A stretch of DNA of 64,000 bases from Thinopyrum elongatum (lineage: Eukaryota; Streptophyta; Magnoliopsida; Poales; Poaceae). Positions 59,665 to 64,000 of the stretch are shown here, in pieces; within the stretch, counting starts at the first letter, position 1; the number at the start of each line of letters is the position of its first letter. The notes beneath the pieces were generated by a model, which was not told the DNA's origin, did not search any database, and saw only the letters and a program-made list of their open reading frames with translations. The position numbers and the translations under genes were made by a program. The DNA is taken from assembly GCA_011799875.1 (NCBI GenBank), contig CM022298.1:498627357-498691356 (forward strand), in the 5' to 3' direction.

Positions 59665-60585
59665 GAATATCATGTGCCCCCACACCTTAAATGCTATATG
59701 GTGATACGAGCTCCTTGGAGCATGTAGATGTGAGATATAGCGGCTCACAAGATGTCTTAATATTTTTACAAGAAACCTTAATGAGTTTGGGAATTGCACA
59801 CAATTAGTACCAAAACTACTCAGATGCCCTTGGATCCCATATCCAACGGGCTCGAAGCTCGTATCATCGTAGCATCTAAGATGAGGGAAGACCTCATATT
59901 CTCTTGTATTTAAGAATATCACGTGCTACCACACCTTAGATGTTGTGGTGATACAAGCTCCTCGGGGCCGTTGGATCTGAGATCCAACGACTCCTTGGTG
60001 GTTCGAATGTTTTTTGCAGAAAAGCCCCCAAAGAGTTCAGGCACAGCCCACAAGCACAAAGACTACTTAGATGCCATTGTATCTCAGATCGAACAACCTT
60101 GAAGCTCGTATCACCGTAGCATCCAAGCTGCGAGAGCACCTGGTGTTTTCTTGCACAGGGGAATATGAGGTGCTCCCACACCGTAGATTCTATGGTGATA
60201 CGAGTTCCCGGGAGATCTAACGGCTCGCACCAGGAGGTTTGAATGTTTTTGCAATATAGGCCTCAAAGAGTTTGGGAATTGCGCAGAAAGTACAAATACT
60301 ACGCACATGGCATTAGATCTCAGATTCAACGACCTAGATGCTCGTATCACCATAGCGGCTAATTAAGCTGCGAGACCACCTAATATGAGCTGCTGGGAGC
60401 CGTTGGATCCAAGATCCAGCAGCTCACACGAGGCCTGAATGTTTTTTTTTCAAAAATACCCTTGGAGAGTTTGGAAATTGCGCATAATTACAAAGACTAC
60501 TCCCAAGCCATTGGATCTCAGATCCAACGACGTAAAATCTCGTATCACCATAGCATCTAAGCTGCGGGGAGCATGTGATATTCTG
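59665..60585. repeat. Four tandem foldback units
   Basis: Units start near 59665, 59914, 60161 and 60382 (spacing 249, 247, 221), each opening (G)AATAT-A-GTGC. Each full unit has inverted arms: in unit 2, TTAGATGTTGTGGTGATACAAGCT (about 59936-59959) pairs with AGCTCGTATCACCGTAGCATCCAA (about 60103-60126). It also has an inner palindrome GTTGGATCTGAGATCCAAC. GAGTTTGGGAATTGCGCA-type sequence separates the arms. Unit 4 has lost the outer part of its left arm. Confidence 0.8.
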
Positions 60586-61818
60586 TGCCGCTGTCATTTT
60601 TGTTCCTAAACTTGCAAAATACGTGTAACTGGTGCCGTAACTTGTCTAACCGCGCAAAGTGTTTGTGCAAAAAACCATCCTACACTGAAATATCGGAACA
60701 ACACACGGGAGGGTCCACTTGTCATTGATCAAATTTGGACCTAAAACTAGCAAATCTGAAGGACGAGATTCAAACTGGCAACCTGGAGTACAAAGCGTAT
60801 GTCGATAGCCTGAAACCGCAACGGTTGTTGGCTTTGTCGCATAACTTGATTTTATACATTATTACGTTGAGTAGAGTAGAGGGAGTGGCTTGCCAACACG
60901 TGCATGAACGTTGACTGACTTACTGGTGGGTCCCATGTCTGCCATCTCTCTCTCCTCTCCATCTAGTACAACCTTTAGACGCACGGGCACACACGAAGAG
61001 CGGCGCGAGCTTGCCGTGGTGTTATTATAACTAAAAAAATGCTTGGAAAATAGATGAATCGCCTAGAACAAGAGACGTTGTGGCTGGTCGAGACGGAGCT
61101 AACCACACCTATCCTCCGTGCCACATTAGCATGATGAAGCTATGTGGCTAGTGGGGTGTTTTCGACCGACTGGCTGGGTCCCGAGGTCGAACCATAGGTA
61201 GTTTGATAGAGTTTATTTTTACACACACATTTTTCCTCCGTGCCGAGATGTGGCACACCCTACCGCGCGGTCTCTGGGTCCTCCCGGGTGGTGCACGCAT
61301 ATTTTCTTCCTTGCTGAGACGTGGGACGTCCTACCGCGCATTTTCTAGGTCCTTCTCAGTTGTAGCGCCGAAGCAAGTAAATGAGTCGTCAAATCACAAA
61401 AGCCCACCTTTCCCGCCGAGTACATTAGTGAAGCACGGTGGCTAGCTAGTTGGGCTAGTACGACCGATTAGCTAGGCCGCCACCACATTTGTTTTTTCAC
61501 CCCTTTTTTCTCTCCTTGCCGGTAGGTAAATTTAAATATCCACCGCTGCGTTGCACTAGTCTTTGGGTGCGGCAGGCGCGGTAGGATTTTTTTTTTTGAT
61601 TGACGGGAGCAGGCGCGGCAGCAATTAGTCATGATGACTCGCCTGTAAAACCCACTGCTCCCTGAAGTGAAAAGTCATCGACTGGTGTTTTCCCATGGTG
61701 AAAACCAAAAGATTCACTCCGCTCCTCGGCTGGCTTCCTCCGCCTTCCCGTAGATTACATTGCCTTTCAGCCGTTATGCCCCCTTTGCTTCCTCTCCCCA
61801 TTGCTTCTACCTGGTTCC
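60586..61818. other. Unclassified DNA with short internal duplications
   Basis: No ORF of note. A tandem pair of about 55 bp (61231-61284 and 61302-61356; TTTTC-TCC-TGC-GAGA-GTGG, CCTACCGCGC) and a block at 61364-61420 that recurs at 63249-63302. The last 150 bp is CT-rich and may be the leader of the next ORF. Confidence 0.45.
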
Positions 61819-62523
61819 ATGGCGGCGCACCAGATCACGGACTCTGAGGTGAGGCACCTGACACAGGAGCACCATGCCAAGGATGCAGAGCTCAGGGCCA
61901 AGGACGTGGAGCTCCGTGAGCTCAAGGAGGAGAGGAGTGCCAAGCTCCTCCTTTATGTGCGGGAGTTCACGGAGCTTCAAAAGTGGCAGGCGTCCACCAC
62001 AAAGATGCTCGAGGCATCGGCGGTGTTGCTGTAGAAAGCAGGAGATACAATAGGCGGTCAGGCGAGCCGGCTGGAGCACGAGTAGGCCGATCGTGACGAG
62101 GTCCAGGATCGCCTCAACCACTTGCTAGACCATGTTGCCACACATGTGTTGCGGCTGCCCGATGCCTACCGTCGTGCCAGCGCGACCATGCCGGCCATCG
62201 GGCTAAACCTGTTCAACCACCCAATCGACTTCAATGAGCTGCGGCTTCCTGACCTGGTCTCCTTCTTCACCTATATCTCCGAGGAGCTGAGCCGTCTCCG
62301 TGCGGTGGTGGGGAAGGAGCTGGACAAGGAGGGGTTGCGGGCGGCCGTTGCCGTTGCCAGGCAAATCCTCTCAGGGCTTCGTCACCGGAATCCATTCGTG
62401 CCATTGGACGTTGTCTTTGACGAGCTGGCTGCCATCGACCGGGAGCGGGCTCTGCGGGCGGTGGCACCCTGCATCACCACCGTCGTGCGCCTTGAGAAGC
62501 AGAAGGACTTCGGCGGTGTTTAG
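61819..62523 (+). pseudogene. Coiled-coil protein remnant with two in-frame TAG codons
   Basis: A single frame of 235 codons from the ATG at 61819 (MAAHQITDSEVRHLTQEHH) to TAG at 62521. It is broken only by TAG at 62032-62034 and 62083-62085, both at places where Gln (CAG) fits, as expected from C-to-T change. The N-terminal third is a charged coiled coil (AKDAELRAKDVELRELKEER). The C-terminal half holds a compact block with GLNLFNHPIDFNELRLPDL and FFTYISEELSRLRAVVGKEL. GC-rich codon use sets it apart from its AT-rich flanks. I do not recognise the family. It may be a transposon-borne or captured gene. Confidence 0.6.
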
Positions 62524-63461
62524 GCGTTGTATGCCTGCGCATGACTCGGTGCAACATGACCGTTGGATCAAACTCAGATGGTGCAGATCAGTCACTGTAG
62601 CATAAAGCGTGCGGGTGTGTTTTGTTGCATTCTCATCTCAACATAGTTGTTCCCTCTTCGTGCATGCTCATCTCAGCACCCCTCTTCATGCATGATCTGC
62701 ATGCTCCTAGTGTATTTGTGTTAACCTAGTGTGGGCTCATGCACTCTTCATGCTCATCTCAGATCCCATGTTCCGTGGAGTACTGTAGCACCGTACTCTC
62801 TGTGCGCTGTAGTCCTAGTTCTGTTAACATTGATCTCACCGTTCATTCTCGACCGGACAGTCAAAAAAGGGGCATGTTACATTACTGTTCATATAGTTGA
62901 CATGCGCACAACATCATTTTTTATCGTCATATCTTCCTACACTAGCAACAAGATTATTGTACTGACGTATAACCACTAAACATGCCTAGTAGTAGGAATA
63001 CTGTGTAAGTTTAGGTGGCTGGCGTGTTTCGCACTCCCCCGTCGTAAGAGTGGAAACGCTTGCTGTAATCAATTTTTTTCAGAAACAGTGGACACGCTCT
63101 ATCGCGTGGATCCTCCTCGACGGTCGTCGGGAACCTTGCTACTCACTTTCACCGACGTGTGGGACAGCCAGCATCGGGGTCCACTTGCCATGCACTAAAT
63201 TACACCATACTAGAGTGCACAACTGCACGGTAGACTACACCGGTCGAAGCGCCGCAGTAATGCCCAATGAGCCGTCAAGTCACAAAACCCCCACCTTTCC
63301 AGCAGTAAGTTGGACGAACGAAACAACCATCATTTCACTCTTCTCCCTCATCTTCCTCTCTTGAAGAAAACCCCAACTCGCTTCTCCCTCATCTTGTTCC
63401 TCATTTCTTCAAGAAAACTCCGACGATTCTGCCATTGTTCTTCTCTTCCAAAGAAGGAAAG
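62524..63461. other. Unclassified DNA, possible leader of the next gene-like unit
   Basis: No supported ORF. 62640-62760 repeats CATGCTCATCTCAG three times. 63249-63302 repeats the block at 61364-61420. 63340-63461 is CT-rich leader-like DNA ending in a GGTGAGCG donor. Confidence 0.4.
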
Positions 63462-63755
63462 GTGAGCGCATCAATGGTGTTGCTTCTGGCCAAGGCCCGG
63501 TCTTCCAACTCCGCGACTGATCCTATAACTCCCTCTCTGTTCTTCTTTTGGGTTTGTGATTATGGTTTCTTTTCTTTTATTTCTATTTGACAGTTTCTTG
63601 ATGGACCCTGGAGCACCGGCCGAAGTGATGTCTATGGCTCTGGCCAAAACCGTCGAGGCTAGCACAAGCACCCCACCGAGACTACTGCAGACAAGCTGAA
63701 GGCCATCGCCTTGTCCAAGCCCCCCTCTCTGGGATCCCTCGTTAAGCCAGTCCAA
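63462..63755 (+). pseudogene. Gene-like start: 5' intron, ATG exon, frameshift
   Basis: A GT...AG intron (63462-63593, from GGTGAGCG to TTTGACAG) is followed by the ATG at 63601 (MDPGAPAEVMSMALAKTVEA). That frame stops at 63697-63699. From about 63670 the next frame reads TETTADKLKAIALSKPPSLG and on to VKPVQ, ending at a possible GT donor (63756). This suggests a one-base indel inside an original exon. The family is not recognised and the rest lies right of the window or is lost. Confidence 0.4.
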
Positions 63756-64000
63756 GTAATATCTCTTTTTGATGATCTTTTTGGCGATCTTGATCGTGTT
63801 TTTTCATCTAACACGCAGTACTAGTACTAGTACTAGTAGTACAACTTTCTGGGTGATCTTGCATGTGATTTTTGTGTGCCAAATGACGGTTCTAAATTGC
63901 TCTTTTGACCAAAACATGCGAGAGGTTGACATACATATGATTTTTGCACATAACACTGATTTCTTATAGATTACTTTCAACTACTTTATGAACATCAATG
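63756..64000. other. Possible intron sequence and window end
   Basis: T-rich DNA after the possible donor, with a short (AGTACT)n run at about 63817-63842. Nothing else is supported. Confidence 0.4.

Noticed and set aside
1..64000. CRISPR arrays, bacterial-style operons, ribosome binding sites, tRNA or rRNA genes.
   Set aside because: None seen. Repeats are TE-derived, and the only tRNA-related sequences are the primer binding sites of retrotransposons.

Overview
This window looks like intergenic DNA from a grass of the wheat tribe (Triticeae). It is almost wholly transposable elements. The evidence is an Angela/BARE-1/WIS-type copia element, several gypsy-type LTRs that start TGATACGTCTCC or TGATATGTCTCC, a CACTA terminus with CACTTCCGTGATGATACG, a Stowaway MITE and a hAT element. 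I see no bacterial-style genes, no rRNA or tRNA gene, no CRISPR array, and no host gene I can name. Family names are from memory of Triticeae repeats and were not searched.

Layout, left to right. 1-8062: minus-strand copia element with a decayed gag-pol; its left LTR is cut by the window edge. It is nested in a gypsy LTR (8063-8886, minus). 8887-14816: the 3' half of a gypsy element (pol, internal tail, 3' LTR). 14817-30122: a gypsy-type element (called D here) whose 3' LTR is split by a second gypsy element (B, 18949-28983, target-site duplication GTGGG). B is itself split by a 4.05-kb LTR-like unit (G1, 22140-26190, duplication CTATG). 30297-34328: a second, inverted copy of that unit (G2, duplication AGCAG), sitting in unclassified GC-rich DNA.

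37790 to about 50440: CACTA-type territory. A terminal motif and subterminal repeats are followed by a minus-strand TnpA-like gene. Six consecutive exons (42311 to 39393) join in phase 0 into about 474 codons without a stop. Gypsy element C (43663-49131, duplication CTGAC) lies between these exons and a possible first exon at 49440-49710. 51166-55380: a second TnpA-like gene (K) on the minus strand, with a duplicated exon, a tandem array of 30-nt phase-0 mini-exons, and a hAT insertion (53213-54565, duplication CACACAAA).

55500-64000: less recognisable repeats. There is a diverged direct segmental duplication (about 55.5-56.45 kb and 58.55-59.47 kb) around a frameshifted Pro/Ala/Val-rich ORF, a four-unit tandem array of foldback sequence (59665-60585), and two gene-like remnants (61819-62523 and 63462-63755).

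The most unusual signals are the mini-exon array in K, the four evenly spaced 15-bp motifs shared by both 4-kb units, the foldback array, and the apparently open TnpA-like exon chain. Boundaries called from matching target-site duplications are firm. Splice sites were read by eye from consensus and open frame and need transcript support.
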